Shown here: positions 44,897-57,455 of the stretch, one piece after another
How positions within the stretch are numbered: position 1 is the stretch's first letter
How the letters are laid out: each line of letters opens with the position of its first letter
Assembly (NCBI GenBank): GCA_010093705.1
Contig: MU006116.1
Span: forward strand, 198,702 to 262,701
Length of the DNA: 64,000 nucleotides
Origin: Patellaria atrata CBS 101060
Taxonomy: Eukaryota > Ascomycota > Dothideomycetes > Patellariales > Patellariaceae
Reading direction: 5' to 3'
Position numbers and translations under genes: made by a program
Notes under the pieces: model-generated
Told to the model about the DNA's origin: nothing
Seen by the model: the letters and a program-made list of their open reading frames with translations, nothing else
Databases searched by the model: none

Positions 44897-47800
44897 ATGG
44901 CTGGATGGTTGAGGGAAAATGGACCGTCTCCAACCTTCTTGCACAGTCCCTCGGAAATCTCGGAGGTTTCTCTACCTGAGTCTGAACGATGGCCACAACC
45001 TCTTAGCAAGGCTCACCTCTCCACATTCTCTACTCCCATAGAGGGAAAGGACCTTGCCACTCCCGATCTATGGCAACCAGACCAAACTCTCTCAGATGGA
45101 ATAGGGGTTGCATTTCGTAACCTTACCGTCCAACGGTCTCACTGTTCAGGATACCTGCCCACGTTTGGGAACCTGCCGCTACGCGCGGCTAGGTATTTGG
45201 CTAAAAGTTTAGGTGGAGAAAGATCAAAAGTGACTATTTTGAGACGTTTGGATGGATTGGTCAATAAAGGAGAGCTGCTTTTAGTCCTTGGTAGGCCTGG
45301 TAGCGGGTCCTCGACCCTTTTGAAGGTCCTGGCGGGATATACTCATGGCACGCATCTAGATTCAGACTCAAAAATGAATTACAAAGGTACATAGTCTCTT
45401 TACTAGACCCCAAACCGTCTCTTCCCCCGTCGTGGTATTTCTCACCTACTATACTATACACCACTTGCTTGACTCCCTATACAGGGAAGTTGGCACTGTA
45501 CGAATAATCGCCCGACCGTACTGAGAACTTTAACATATCGATAATGGAGACTGGTTGATACCGCAAAATAGCGGTACCATAGACGTTATGTGCTAAGTGT
45601 ACACGAACTCTCCTCAGTCTAGGAATGTCAACAGTGAGGGGGGATGTGATGTGGTTGATGCTTTGTTGGGTTCGAATTGCTTAGTTTCTCACTGACAATC
45701 TTTCAAGGTATTGACGCAAAGACTATGCACTCCGAGTTCAAGGGTGAGTGCATCTATATAGGAGAGGAAGATTCCCATTTCCCCGAACTTTCCGTCTCGG
45801 AGACCTTGAGTATTGCTGCGAGATTCAAATTCCCAAAATTCAAACCGGAGGCGACACTGGAAACTCAAGAAGCACATTGTCAATATGTTCGCGACCTAGT
45901 GCTTGAAGAATTCCGCCTTTCAAGCTGCAAAAGTTCTCTCTTAGGAAGGCTTACTGATGAGGAAAGAAGAAGACTTACCATCGCGGAGGCCTATATGGGG
46001 TACAGCGCCTTCCAGTGCTGGGATAACGTATCGAGGGAGATGGATACCAGCACGTCTTTTCGATTTGTCAAAAGTCTGAGATCATCGGCGGAATCACATG
46101 GTACTACTAGCATAATTACGCTCTATCAGATGTCACAAAATATGTACCAATTATTCGATAAGGTTACCCTACTCTACGAAGGCCGACAAATATTCTTTGG
46201 GGGAATACATAATGCGAAAGAATTCTTCGAACGTCTGGGCTTTCGATGTCCGGACCGTATGTCAACCCCAGAGTTTTTAACGGCCCTGACCCACCCCGAG
46301 GAAGCGCGATACCTTATCAGTCCAGGACAAGATAATATCGTTCCTCGTACCGCCGAAGACTTTGAGCACGTGTGGCTGGTAAGTCAGGAACGAAGCGCAT
46401 TGCTAAATGACATAGTTCGCTTTGAACGGGCCTTTCCGCTAGGAGGGTTAGCGTTATCGAGATTTCGTGATCTCGTGCATGTCAAAACTGGTGATAGGAG
46501 GCGCTCGACTAATCGGTATGCTAGACCATTTATCTTCTCCTTGCCACGGTACTTCTAGGTCAACGTACGCTTGCTTCAAATTCACCTCTGACTACGTTAT
46601 ACGGACTAGATCAGAGTATGCAGGTAAACTATGAACGTGTACCATGTATACATCGCACAGTACATTTATGTTCGAGTATCAACTAAGAATCATATAGCAA
46701 GCGTACGACAACTGAGTGTTGCTAACCAAATGGACCGAAGGGCACAGATACTTCATGAATACTGCTAATTTGGATCTTAGACTTGATGAATCTCCTTATG
46801 CGAGTTCTTTCTCGCGACAACTACGACTTTGTATTGTTCGATCGTTCCATCGTTTCGAGAGTGATATCATACGCCAGTTACTATCAGTAGCCATATACGT
46901 ACTATTATCTCTACTTATGGGATCACTGTTCTATGATCTTTCTGGTGATACGAGCAGTCTCTACACGAGAAACAATCTTTTATACCTGTGTACAGTATTC
47001 TGCTCTTGCGTTTGCTTCACTGACGTCCGTCCCCCTTATTCCCACCCCAAACCTTTAATATATGCGCATTTTTTGTTTTACCTGACAATAAACATAGATC
47101 AATATGCTATTACTAAGGCGACGTATCGTCACCAAACATTCAAGCCTTGGATTCTACCATCCGGCTGCGGAATCAGCCGCATGTATGATATCGGATCTTC
47201 CTCTCAAACTTTTGCAGTCTGGTATCTTTAGCACCATCATATACCATTTAACACACCTTAGGAGGACCTTTTCAGCTTTCTTAACATTTTGGCTATTTAT
47301 CTTTATGGGAGCAATCACTATGTCATCGTTGACTAGTCTGCTTTTCTCCATCTCGAAGACCGACACACAAGCTACATTTTCCATTAGTATTATAATGCTT
47401 GTATCAATGATGTGGATAGGATTTCCAATCCCGAAAAACGACATGCCACAATGGTTAGAATGGGTCATAACAATAAATCCTTCTGCGTACGTTTACCGAA
47501 GCTTGATTCTGAACGAGGTATGTTTTTCAAAGGTCATCCGAGGGTCCAGATATTGATATCTCAATTAGTATCAAGATCGTCAGTTTCCTTGCAGTTCATT
47601 CGTACCTAGAGGGCCTGAGTACTCTTTTGTTCGCTCGAGCGAACAGACTTGTTCCGTGTTCGGCTCACAAACTAATAGTTCCGAGATTGATGCAAACATC
47701 TATATTGCAGACATGTTCGGTTTCGAGACCTCACAGTTATGGATGTAAGCTAAACATCTCTCTCTTTCGTCATAGTTGACATTTCTAATCCCCTTGTTCA

Positions 47801-50678
47801 CTTGCGGGTCAACTCACACAGACTGCTATTAACAAAGTCTCAACAGCCGTCAATTATTTGTACGGTGCAGTTTTGACATATGTTTACTTTTCTTCTCTTA
47901 TGTTAGACTTTACTGTAAATAAGAGTCGAAGACGATTTTAAGAGCGAGCCGTACGTGTACAACCGTATTGTTTGAGGGTGATCATACTGTTGCGGACGTT
48001 CCGTGTATTCTCCACTTATATTTACAATAGCATTGCCCCGTACAGCGGACGAGGGGTGTTACGACGGGAAAGCATAAGATATTCTGTTTCACCTGCTAAT
48101 CATGTGTAGCGCCCTCCCTATATTGTTCGGGATGACGTTACTGTTTAGCATCGCACACCTCATTTCCTCCGAAAATATATTGTTCAAAAGACAGGTTAGC
48201 GGGGTCCTAAAATTTCCGCGGTCTAGACGTCCGATCAAGAGATCTATGTCTGATGAGGAGGCACGGTTCAGTGCTAGATCTTATATGACTAGCCCGGCAA
48301 CAAAGAAAGGTATGGTGCGTTCTGAAGTTAGTCTAAATGCTTTCAATGACCTAGCAGAGACACCGCGGCATAAACACATACTCCATTGGAAAGATTTAGC
48401 CTATGAAATACCAGTTGCTGGGCGCAATAAGAAAATTCTCGACGAAATAGAAGGCTGGCTTAAACCTGGGACGCTAACCGCACTTATGGGCGCAAAAGGT
48501 GTGGGAAAGACCAGTCTCATGAAAGTCCTTAGTGGCAGAGCCTCCATTGGAATCATCAGTGGCCAAATTCTGATACATGGCCGACCACGAGATGTAGGTT
48601 TTCAAAGAAAAGTTGGTTACGTTCAACGAAATTGCCTTCAATCGCATAGCACAACTGTGCGAGAAGCTCTTCTGTCAAGTGCTGCTTTAAGACAACCGGC
48701 TTCAGTCTCAACAGAAGATAGGAGAACTTATGTTGAGGAGATTATCAGAATGATGGATATGGACGAATTTGCAGATGCCGTGATTGGTGTCCCTAGCCAA
48801 GGTATATGGATATGATATCGACCCTGTTATGACTGTACAGTTATGTTGACAGGTTGTAGACCATCTTAACGTCGAACAGTGCATCAAGACTACCATTGCT
48901 ATAGAGTTAGCTGCGAAGCCACAGATGTGCCTCTTCTTGGGTAGGTTATGATCCTGACTCTTCTCATATAATGGCTCACTATATATGGAAGACGAACCAA
49001 TTACTGGTGTTGATGAGGAGACTGCATGGTCCATATGCCTACTCTTACGAAATCTTGCGAACCATGGGCAAACAATTTTATGCTCAATCTCCCAGCCATC
49101 AGCTTTTCTATTTAGTGCATTTGATAACCTTCTTCTTCTTGGACGAGGCGGTAAGCCGCTCTACTTTGGTGATATTGGGCGTGATTGTGCGATAATGATT
49201 GCGTACTTCGAGAACCATGGTGGAAGAAAATTCAATCACGGAGAAAATCCAGCCGATTGGATGTTGGACATAACAACAGAAACTTCAACCTCTCGTAGTA
49301 CAATTGATTGGGCCAAAAAATGGCGAGACTCGATGCAAAGGGAAGCTGTTCATAAGCAACTGGATAACCTAAGGCGGAACCTGGCTCTAACTGGCCTACT
49401 CAATAATCAACAGCTACTGAACCCGCCCCAAGAATTTGCTAACCCAATTGTCATTCAGTTGCGGTCTGTAGCTACACGTCGGTTCCGCGAATACTGGCGT
49501 ATGCCTGGTTATTCTTGGGCACTTGTATGTTTGGGACTTGGTTTTGTAAGTTGAAGTATTTGGAAGTAAAGATTTACTATCTAACGTAATTGTTATATAT
49601 ATATATAGGCTACTGCTACTGGGATAACGTTTTTTCAGCAACCAAATGACATCCGAAGCTATAACAGTCGTCAATTCGCTATCCTTTTCATCCTTATCTC
49701 CGCACCTTGTTCCAGTCGCATTCAAATACCTCGGTATCTCCATGACCTGAGAATATTCAAGTTTCATGAGCAGTCGTTAAAGACATATTCATGGACTGTC
49801 CACATATGGAGCGGAATAATTGTTGAGGTGTGTTGGAATACCATCATAGCAACTATCACATTCGGAACATGGTATCTTGCAGTTTGCTTTGATAGCAAAT
49901 CACACCATAACGGAAGAAGAGCTGGCTTGACTTTTCTCCTCATTTGGGGATACTACATTTTTGTGGCCAGTTTGTTCCTTTTAATTACTATTGGTGTTAA
50001 CAGCCCTCGACTTGCGACGAGGATTACAGATATTCTCTTCTGTATATTCTTCCTATCCAGCGGGTAAGTTTTGCCTGTTGAAATGCACTCCCTGTAGCTG
50101 AATGCTTTAGGGTATTTGTACCTCTCCCTCATGTCTCGCGGTTCTGGATTTTTATGTACCGTATCTCACCTTTGAACCATGTGGTATCTGCGATATTCTC
50201 AACAATTTCATTCGGAACGCCTGTGTCTTGCCGCCCTAACGACGTTGTGGTCTTCAATTCTCCACCCACAACAACATGCTTAGAGTATCTAGCGCCGTTT
50301 ATACAAGAATTTGGAGGGTCACTAGTAGGGGTAATGGGGACGGGACGCTTAGAGGAGGGTAATCGGTGCAGTTTTTGTCCTATTACCGATTCGAATAGTA
50401 TATTGAGGGAGTTCGGCATCGAGCCCAGTCGGCGATGGTGGAGTATCGGGTTTATGGCCATCTACATCGGGTTTAATACTGCTGGAGTATTTGCACTGTA
50501 CTGGTTTCTAAATGTGAGGGGACAGAAAGTAAAGGTTATTAACGAGTGGGAAATTCCAGATCACGCCGTCAGCGCAACGAGAAGCCTCCGGAAACGGTTA
50601 GAGGTCGATCTTTACGGTGTGTTGTCTGGTGAAAAGCAGACAACAAGATTCGATACAAAGGACAAGTTGAGGATATGA
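44897..50678 (+). pseudogene. PDR/CDR-type (ABCG) ABC transporter, diverged and probably broken
   Basis: Full-size fungal PDR pumps export xenobiotics at the plasma membrane with the order NBD1-TMD1-NBD2-TMD2. NBD1 has [12 protein letters not shown], then a 321-nt intron (45387-45707), then SVSETLSIAARF and FQCWDN; its signature is DEERRRLTIAEA instead of GGERKR. TMD1 starts near 46790 (RQLRLCIVRSF). Its frame changes near 46985-47000, and the next junction (to 47098) does not keep phase. NBD2 has GAKGVGKTSLMKVL and NVEQCIKTTIAIELAAKP; a spliced intron (48941-48991) gives LFLDEPITGVD. TMD2, from about 49440, splices cleanly to the C-terminus at 50678. Large parts look conserved, but two frame conflicts in TMD1 and altered signatures suggest loss of function or sequence error. 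Confidence 0.7.
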
Positions 50679-51496
50679 TTTACACGTAACAGTTAGTGAA
50701 CCTCAGAACTTCAGGGAATGAAATACATTGCTTATATTCAACTCCATTAGTTCATCTATATCACTTCATCCCGTAGGTGTCATATCCCAAATCCTGAAAA
50801 ACCTGCGCTACAGGTCCGGGGCCTTATGCCTAAAAGGGACCTGAACACTACATAGAAAGGGAAAAACAGGACTATAGAGTTTTGATGGTACATGAACCGT
50901 TGAGTATAACATGTGAATTACAAATAGACAAACCCAACACCTGGGTCGAGTAGAGGAATGGGAATGGGAAAGAGAATTTCCTAGAGAATAAAAATATATG
51001 ATTGAGTTTCTGATACGGTAGTCTGTTAAAAACTGCGTATCAATATGAAGTAATGAAGGTGATTTCAAGAATGACTCAAGGGTAGATATATATGTGTCAA
51101 TTAGATGGCACATTGTAAAAGAGAAAGGGATGTGAAGTCAAACTTTGAACCTCAGGGACCTAGCTGATGTTGACGCCTATTGGGGTATCGATGTTAGCTC
51201 AGATGGGTGTTGAGTATCTTCAAGGAGACGAAGTGGTAAAGGGTCCATTGAAGAGGTATGTGCCAATGTTGCCGCGTCGGCTACCGTAGAAAGAGCCATA
51301 AGTCCCTCGTAGGAAGTACACCCAGCTTTTGTACCCCTATTCAAGTTGATAGACATGAACAAGACAAATCAGATATTAAAGTATAGTTTTTGTTCATGTT
51401 TTAACTACTTTTTACTTCTACCGAGGAGATTCTTTGGTGTCTCTCCTTCTGTCCTGGAATGCTACCCAAAGAAAGAAAACCTCCTACTCCTCCTAC
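50679..51496. other. Intergenic, nothing recognised
   Basis: Converging 3' flanks of the ABC transporter and the xylanase. Short frames only. Confidence 0.5.
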
Positions 51497-52778
51497 TTAC
51501 GACGCAGGCGAAGGTGCAGCGTTGATCGCATCTAAGGTAGCTTGGTATGCAGGTTTCTTCTGGTAGTTGTCATTCCATAGCAGAGCTGCGCCCTCACCGG
51601 GGAATGTTTGAGGGACCCAGGAATATCTGTCGGAAATACCCTGGAAGAAGTAAAACGATGTGTCAGCAAAATTCTCATTATATGGACTTGGGCCCCGTCC
51701 CAGAAGGATTGACTTACCCAGACGGTGAAACCAACACATCTTTCAACATTCATACAGCTGGTCATAACTCTGGCATAAGCTTCAGCGTGTAACTGCAACT
51801 TCGCGGCAGTCGCTGGGGTGTTCATGCGAATATCAATTTCGGTGTAAGCGACATCAACATTGAGATCCGTATACAACCTCAGTGTAGTCTCTAGCACCTC
51901 CACACTTGGCGTGGCTACATCCTGAGTCGGAGTCTTTTCGATGGTGAGATGTCCCTGTAAGCCAACACCGTCGATCTTGACACCCCACGATTGAATGAGC
52001 TGAACAATACGCTGGGCTCCCAGTGCTTTGGCTTGTCCATATTCCAGGTTGTAATCGTTGTAATAAAGTTTTGCATTCGGGTCGACTTGAGCAGCGAGTC
52101 TGAAAGCAATGGGAATGAAAGCTTCGCCGATTACACGATAGAAAACGGAGTTACGATACGTGCCATCCTCGTTCAGCGCTATATTCAGTATTTAGCACAG
52201 TTTTATACAGCTAAACTATCGGAAGAGGTGGCGTCACTGACCTTCATTGACAACATCCCAATGTGTACACTTCCCTTTATATCTTCCCGCTACCTGTCTG
52301 ATATGATTCTCCATAACTTGAATCAACGTTGCATTATTGTTGATATTGTTGACCCAACCAGGTAACTGACTGTGCCAGACGAGGGTATGGCATCTCATCT
52401 CTAAGTTGTTCTGTTGTGCGTAGTTTGCGACCTGGTCAGCTCCCCCCCAGTTGAATTGTCCGCGGTTTGGTTCTGTCGCATCCCACTTCATTGCATTTTC
52501 AGGGGTGATAGACTTGAAGTCCGCTTTGTTATTGATGATATTGCGCTCAGAGTTATCGTTGCGAATAGTTAACGAGGTGCCAATGTATTTACGACCCTTT
52601 GCGGCAAAGGCAGTCTGTAGACCCGCGGCTTGACGAGATTCGATTCTACGAGTCGTATATTAGTGCCTGCCCCTGAAAGTAGAGGTGGAGGTAGAGAGGA
52701 TTACGGTTCAGCAATTGGCACTGGACTTGCGGAGGCAATGGCACTGAGGGCCAAAATGGCAGACGAAAGGAAACGCAT
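51497..52778 (-). CDS. Secreted endo-1,4-beta-xylanase (GH10), four exons
   Basis: GH10 enzymes cut the xylan backbone with retention of configuration. Exons 52778-52705, 52645-52242, 52178-51718 and 51640-51497 sum to 361 codons with consistent phases (360 aa). The signal peptide is [17 protein letters not shown]. Family landmarks are [29 protein letters not shown], the acid/base E159 in HWDVVNE (split by intron 2) and the nucleophile E273 in YTEIDIR. The C-terminus is PTYR-like ([15 protein letters not shown]) and has no cellulose-binding module. Together with the CE15 esterase it would attack glucuronoxylan. The identification is firm. Confidence 0.93.
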
Positions 52779-53977
52779 CTTGACTACGTTCTGTAGCTGA
52801 ACCTGGATTTCGGTAGGAAGATCTGAGGTAGAATGTCCTATTGACTTTCATTGTCGTCGATGATTGAGGTCTTTATAGTGGCCTCATCCCTATTCTCCCA
52901 TATACAACAAATACCCGGCTTGGGGTGTTTTTACAAAACCCACGAAACAAGGCCATGGCTCAAATTCATCAATGTATCTAGTAGCTATACAAGCTTCAAG
53001 ATCTCGGAATCCAGTAACACGCGGCCGCGATAACATATTAGTATTAAAGGCATCCAGATTCCATTGGCCGTGATTCATTAGGACAGATGGGATCGTTTTA
53101 CCCATCGGATGAGACGAGGGAAATGAGATGCTGTGGGCAACTGCTTACTGACAAAATCCCGGAAGTACCTGCAGCAATGCGGGGGAGGTTTCTATTAGGA
53201 ATTAATTCAAAATCCATCGTGAGGCGTCTCGTGGTGCAAGACACGTAGAATTTAGATGAGATCATTAATCATGGTGTGAAGATGTAAATAGGCAAAATTC
53301 TAGTGTCGATATTGTTGATGGGGTCAAGGCGTAGGGCAGGTGGAGGTCCTGGGCTGGATTTCCTGTTTGCATGATTTGCAGACGAGAAAATAGTAGTCTA
53401 AGTACATTGGTTTCAACTACACTTCACATTAATTGCTCCAACTATTTTTTTACTCTCGAGTTGGATCTCTCCACCAACTCAAGAAGAGCAGCAGACATGT
53501 TAGGGAGGAATAACTTGATCATTAGGTCGACTCTACCTCGGCGCCGAACCATAACTATTCCATTTGAGTCAATGCCTGTAGTTCTACTATACCACGGTCT
53601 CCAGGAGCCTGTAAATACAGTAGAGTAGTAGTGTAATTGAAGTATTTGCTTGATAAGCGCATTCTCTGAACCTTTTACAATTTTAAGAAGGAAACTCTCT
53701 CTTCACTGTACTATACAGCTAAGGCCGGGATCTTGAAAGGAGTCCTTCTGTGCGTACGGTAAGCGCATCGTGAGTAGAGGACACACGACTGCGCGCGACA
53801 AAGCGGAAGACATCGTACGGTAGTCGTGATAAGTAAGAGAGGTCACAACAAATTGAAAGTATTGTCCTCCTCTTTGCGTAATAGCTCTTGGATTCATCGT
53901 TTGCTTACACTCAATACTCATTCTCCACCCTGCGTATCTCAAACTATCCATCCGCTATCGATCATCAGCAGAGGAAA
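52779..53977. other. Intergenic, xylanase promoter side
   Basis: About 1.2 kb between the divergent xylanase gene and the small plus-strand gene. A 13-nt match to the 43-kb MITE end lies at 53576-53588. No XlnR-type GGCTAA site was found near the xylanase start. Confidence 0.5.
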
Positions 53978-54439
53978 ATGCGTCTAACAGCTATTACATT
54001 CCTAACACGATGGCATGCAATGCTGGGTCTTCCGCGACAATTTCCTCCTACCTGGTACCGAGACAGGCTTCGAGAAGAACTACGGGAACGTCGTACCGCG
54101 AGGACACCCTGGGAGAAGCTCAGCGAGACTTCAGATGTGTTCTTTTCCATTAGTAGGGCTCGGTACGACGGATATCCTGTCTGGAACATGAACCCTTTCA
54201 TCGCGTTTCGATACGGATTTGTGTACATGTACATGTTGACGAAGTACACTTCACGCTGGCAATTCTATCGGACGACGGCCATCTTTTGCAACATTCCTCA
54301 TTACGATTCGGTTCGCGAGGTGGTGAATCCAAGTAAAGATAACAAAATGAAGGAAGTTGCTTCCCGTCATAACATCAATCCGGAGAAATTTCATCGAATC
54401 GGTAGTCGCTTACGGCGAGTCTGGCCCCTTCTTCCCTAG
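53978..54439 (+). CDS. Small hypothetical protein
   Basis: Single exon, 153 aa from the first ATG (MRLTAITFLTRW). The upstream extension of the frame has no ATG. The protein is basic and rich in Arg, Tyr and Trp, with ERRTARTPWEKLSETSDVFF, SRARYDGYPVWNMNPF and a hydrophobic stretch near GFVYMYMLTKY. It has no signal peptide I can support. The composition and the Trp-containing motifs look like a conserved fungal protein, but I cannot name the family or function. Confidence 0.55.
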   Translation: MRLTAITFLTRWHAMLGLPRQFPPTWYRDRLREELRERRTARTPWEKLSETSDVFFSISRARYDGYPVWNMNPFIAFRYGFVYMYMLTKYTSRWQFYRTTAIFCNIPHYDSVREVVNPSKDNKMKEVASRHNINPEKFHRIGSRLRRVWPLLP

Positions 54440-55420
54440 CAATTGATACGCTGCCAAGGTCTTTTAAAAACCGAAGTCAAAAAGTATTTCATGTTCTTAT
54501 TTCTACTACTGAGAGAAATAGCTAACCTGTCTACACAGATAGTGGGCTGGTTGTTCGACTGTTTGATCTATGCAACGATCGCGCTGGACTTGCGATTGAA
54601 ATAGGCCCTCCACCATTTCTTCTTTACGGTTTAGATAGAGATATTGGTCTTTATAACAATAATTTAACCAGTTCTTCAATCTCGAAATGACTTTGCTTTA
54701 TCGATCAGCATTGATCAGTTCTATAGCTTTGTTAATCGAATTGTTTTTTTCCCCGGCAAGGGGAAAGGCAAGCTTTGATCGAAGCACGGGAAATTTTTTG
54801 CACCGTTTTAATAGAGTGAATCTGCTTGTGATAAGCATGAGTTTGAGCTCTATTGAATTATCACGGCGGTAGCAATTCAAGGCCCCATTAAAAGGTTCAA
54901 AAGGTTTGCTCGCCACGGCTAATTACATATTGCTTTAATACATACCTTGGAGCTTGCTCTTTGTTTTCCGTCGAAAGACAGAGGAAACACAATCAGACCA
55001 TATATGACGTACGATGTCCTGATAGGTGCTATTGCCTAGTCAATCATTAAGCAAAGTATAACATGAAATATAAGTTTGCAGTTCCCAGATTAAGCAAACT
55101 AAGCCTCCTTCCTTTCTTCTGGTTCAAGCTATCCTCAACTATCTCATACAATCAATCAGTTTGCTTTCTACCCAAAAGCTCTTTGCTATCTTCTTATACT
55201 TCCCTATCAATCGAACAATCACTTGGTGTAAAGCATATATAGTTGGAGAGAAAGCTGTCATGCTGTTAATTAATTCCCTTAATTCGAACTTGGCTAATAG
55301 AAAAGATATTTTTCCAACCGCCTAGAGTTCATCTGTCCTCTGCCTACGCATACTTCTCGTTACATAATACGGTGAGTCCAACAACGAAAATAAGGCGGTG
55401 TAGCCACACCTAAGTTGACA
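54440..55420. other. Intergenic, nothing recognised
   Basis: Short frames only. Promoter region of the kinase/HAD/UPRT fusion. Confidence 0.5.
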
Positions 55421-57433
55421 ATGGTCATGTTATTACCACCAGTTGCTCCCATGTCCAATTTGAAACAAATAGTTATCGGGTTATATGGTGTTCCTGGTGT
55501 GGGGAAGACGTTTCTACTCGCTGGCTTAAAAGAAAGCTTTGGAGAGGAGGAGTACGATTTCTACGAGGGATCTGAGATGATTTCCAAGGTTGTCCCTGGC
55601 GGCCTCAACGCTTTCCACAAGCTAGAGAAGGAAGAGAAGGCCCATTGGCGCCAGGTTGCTATAGACAAGATTCGTGAAAGAAGTGCCAATAACAGGAAAG
55701 TCGCAGTGGTCACTGGACATTTCATGTTTTGGGACGAGGAAAAAGAAGCTGGATATACAGTTATGACGCGCAAAGACTTGGAGGTGTATTCCCACATAAT
55801 CTATTTAGATATTCCCACGGCTATTGTGCTGCGACGTCGGTCGGCCGACAATGATAGAGCTCGAGCCCCGGTTTCTGAAGCGCATTTAAGTAAATGGCAA
55901 CAGGATGAAAAGACTCAGCTTCGAGATCTATGCCGAAGACATGGCATTCTGTTTTTAGCCATGTCCAAACCTTCACCAAGAGCTGTCTTAACGCTTTTGC
56001 GTGATTTTGGCAAACATTCTGAGTCCTACAATACATCCGTCGCAGTGAGGGAACTGGACAGCGTGATTACCGCTGAACAACCTGGCTTAAACACAGCAGT
56101 AGTTCTCGATGCCGATCGGACTTTGGCCCCGGAGGACACGGGTTCCCTGTTCTGGAAGAAACTCAAGGGTAGAGAATCTACTTTGAAGGAGTTATTTAGT
56201 GGCCCTTTGCAATACTCATATACCGCTTTCCGTCAAGCTTCATTACTGCATGAAGAGGTTACTGATGATGACCAATTCGAAGCTTTGTGCCGCACAATAG
56301 CAGGAGAGGTAACAATGTACCCCGAGTTTAAATCTTTGTTGAAGGTGGTAGCAGAAGAAAACCACACTCAAGCGGTGGTGGTTAGTTGTGGTCTGCGCAG
56401 AGTTTGGGAAATGGTGTTGGAGAGAGAAGGTGTCTCTCACTCAGTAAAAGTCATCGGTGGGGGACGTATTTCAGACGGTTTTGTCGTGACAGCAAATGTA
56501 AAAGCTGCTCTAGTCCGCCAGTTGCGAGCTACCCATGGCATGCATGTTTGGGCCTTTGGAGACAGTCCGTTGGATCTCGAGATGTTGAAAGAAGCCAATC
56601 ACGCCGTAGTAGTGGTTGGCGACGAGACAAGCAGAAGTAAGACGATGGAGGCAGATTTAAGGTCCTCTATCGCAAAAGGACTACGTACCCGTCAGGCTTT
56701 ACTCCCCCCTGATGTTCTTCCTCGTCTGGACCCCATGATTCTTCCTATAGTTAGCTTTTCGGAAAGGGGATTCATTGATTCTATCATAAACAATCATCGC
56801 AAGCCTGATATACGGGTTATCGAAGCGACGAATACGAATGCTGCTAGATTACTCATGACCGCCACACGTGATGAGAGACATTGTGGACCAATGCTAAGAG
56901 AAGCTCACCGTCGTATTGGAGCTTACTTGGCAACACATTTCCTTACGGAATTGATTGGCATTGAAGAGTATTTGATCCCACATGTACAAGGCCACAAGAC
57001 AAGCGGTTACCGGCTGTTAAATGAAGACAAGACATCAGTTGTTGCTCTAATGCGGGGTGGTGAACCAATGGCTTTGGGTGTCAACGATGTGTTCCCGCTC
57101 GCCATGTTTATCCATGCTAGATGTCCAGTTGACATTGAACTTCAGCACCTTGCGGGTCAAACTACCGTTTTGCTGGTGGACTCAGTGGTGAATAGCGGGA
57201 AAACGGTGGTTCAGTTTATTGAACGGGTACGTGAATTAAATCCTACTATTCGCATCGTTGTAGTTGCAGGCGTCATCCAAAGTAGATCAGTCCGCGGTGA
57301 AAATCCTAATCAAGGACTAGCTAGTCAAAGAGATGTTAGTCTTGTCACTTTACGGTTATCTGAGAATGCATTCACTGGTAGAGGAACGACTGATACTGGT
57401 AACCGACTCTTTAATACCACACATATCTGTTGA
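55421..57433 (+). CDS. P-loop kinase / HAD phosphatase / uracil phosphoribosyltransferase fusion
   Basis: A single intact exon of 670 aa from the ATG at 55421. Domain 1 (about 15-200) is a small P-loop kinase-like domain with Walker A GVPGVGKT (23-30) and an Arg-rich segment (VLRRRSADNDRAR). Domain 2 (about 225-430) is a HAD phosphatase of the phosphoserine-phosphatase type: DADRT (D230, D232), VVSCG and GDSPLD (D381, D385). Domain 3 (about 455-670) matches uracil phosphoribosyltransferases: RDERHCGPMLREAHRRIG, VALMRGGEPMA, the PRPP loop VDSVVNSGKT (D587-T595) and the usual ending TDTGNRLFNTTH. All active-site motifs are present, so it may be functional in nucleotide or nucleoside salvage. 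The joint reaction is unknown. It converges on an NB-ARC pseudogene. Confidence 0.88.
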   Translation: MVMLLPPVAPMSNLKQIVIGLYGVPGVGKTFLLAGLKESFGEEEYDFYEGSEMISKVVPGGLNAFHKLEKEEKAHWRQVAIDKIRERSANNRKVAVVTGHFMFWDEEKEAGYTVMTRKDLEVYSHIIYLDIPTAIVLRRRSADNDRARAPVSEAHLSKWQQDEKTQLRDLCRRHGILFLAMSKPSPRAVLTLLRDFGKHSESYNTSVAVRELDSVITAEQPGLNTAVVLDADRTLAPEDTGSLFWKKLKGRESTLKELFSGPLQYSYTAFRQASLLHEEVTDDDQFEALCRTIAGEVTMYPEFKSLLKVVAEENHTQAVVVSCGLRRVWEMVLEREGVSHSVKVIGGGRISDGFVVTANVKAALVRQLRATHGMHVWAFGDSPLDLEMLKEANHAVVVVGDETSRSKTMEADLRSSIAKGLRTRQALLPPDVLPRLDPMILPIVSFSERGFIDSIINNHRKPDIRVIEATNTNAARLLMTATRDERHCGPMLREAHRRIGAYLATHFLTELIGIEEYLIPHVQGHKTSGYRLLNEDKTSVVALMRGGEPMALGVNDVFPLAMFIHARCPVDIELQHLAGQTTVLLVDSVVNSGKTVVQFIERVRELNPTIRIVVVAGVIQSRSVRGENPNQGLASQRDVSLVTLRLSENAFTGRGTTDTGNRLFNTTHIC

Positions 57434-57455
57434 ACTTAGCGATCAGATCCAATAT

